Shown piece by piece: positions 33,630-33,765 of a stretch of 33,765 nucleotides of DNA (position 1 is the first letter of the stretch; every line of letters starts with the position of its first letter). The position numbers and the translations under genes are program-made. The stretch is from an uncultured Eubacterium sp. (GTDB lineage: Bacteria; Bacillota; Clostridia; Lachnospirales; Lachnospiraceae). Under the pieces are notes generated by a model. That model did not search any database. It saw only the letters and a list, made by a program, of their open reading frames with translations, and had not been told where the DNA came from. The stretch covers positions 1-33,765 of the forward strand of contig URYE01000023.1 of the NCBI GenBank assembly GCA_900551945.1, written 5' to 3'.

Positions 33630-33765
33630 CTTTGACTTAAATTATTAACTTACGCATACTATACACCTTAAATAATAAAATAGCAAGTGTTTTTTCTTTA
33701 TTTTCATTGCTTTTATACATAATTTTTGTTAGAGTAGAGAAAATACTAAAGCCACAACTGGCAGA

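Noticed and set aside
1..33765. CRISPR array, prophage, toxin-antitoxin or defence island
   Set aside because: No regularly spaced direct repeats, integrase, transposase, phage or defence-type genes were seen; the genes are core housekeeping, sporulation and competence functions.

Overview
The window is AT-rich chromosomal DNA from a low-GC, spore-forming Firmicute, most likely a Clostridia member of the Lachnospiraceae type. The evidence is the sporulation genes (gpr, spoIIP, a GerMN lipoprotein), strong GGAGG-type ribosome binding sites, a T-box leader, and a gene order that partly matches the Bacillus late-competence/sporulation block (comEA, comEC, holA, rpsT, gpr, spoIIP). Genus and species cannot be fixed from the sequence alone. 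Most of it is core genome. I see no prophage, CRISPR array, intact insertion sequence, tRNA or rRNA.

Layout. At 1-3300 a MocR-type GntR/aminotransferase regulator is divergent from a gene cut by the left edge and convergent with pepD (Xaa-His dipeptidase). At 3508-6404 lie spoIIP, gpr and, divergently, rpsT. At 6480-13930 the minus strand carries comEA, an OmpR-type response regulator, its histidine kinase, a GerMN lipoprotein, comEC and holA. holA also has its own consensus promoter. At 14527-18683 a YfhO-family membrane protein is followed by argH on the plus strand. At 19024-26722 the minus strand carries a housekeeping run: maf, a Cof-type HAD phosphatase, an 87-residue acidic protein, rlmH, a parvulin-like foldase and a type IIA topoisomerase B/A pair. 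At 26894-29240 leuA lies behind a leucine-type T-box leader. At 29490-32896 is the moxR / DUF58 / DUF4129-like membrane operon, preceded by an Lrp/AsnC regulator at 33082-33537.

Starts. Several starts were moved to fit ribosome binding sites: rpsT (TTG 6141), yfhO (GTG 14527), maf (GTG 26722), leuA (ATG 28555), pepD (ATG 3273) and the DUF4129-like gene (ATG 30806). comEC appears to start at a non-canonical ATA codon at 10040, where the only good ribosome binding site points.

The most unusual content is a family of roughly 230-bp palindromic, MITE-like elements. Two full copies lie in opposite orientation (14080-14309 and 29244-29472), and a decayed half copy lies near 3387-3440. They share terminal inverted repeats, a 20-nt identical internal block and a related central loop. 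One copy abuts the -35 box of the leuA T-box promoter and sits just behind the moxR operon. I did not find a convincing new multi-gene system. The repeat family, the ATA start and the leader architectures are the best leads.
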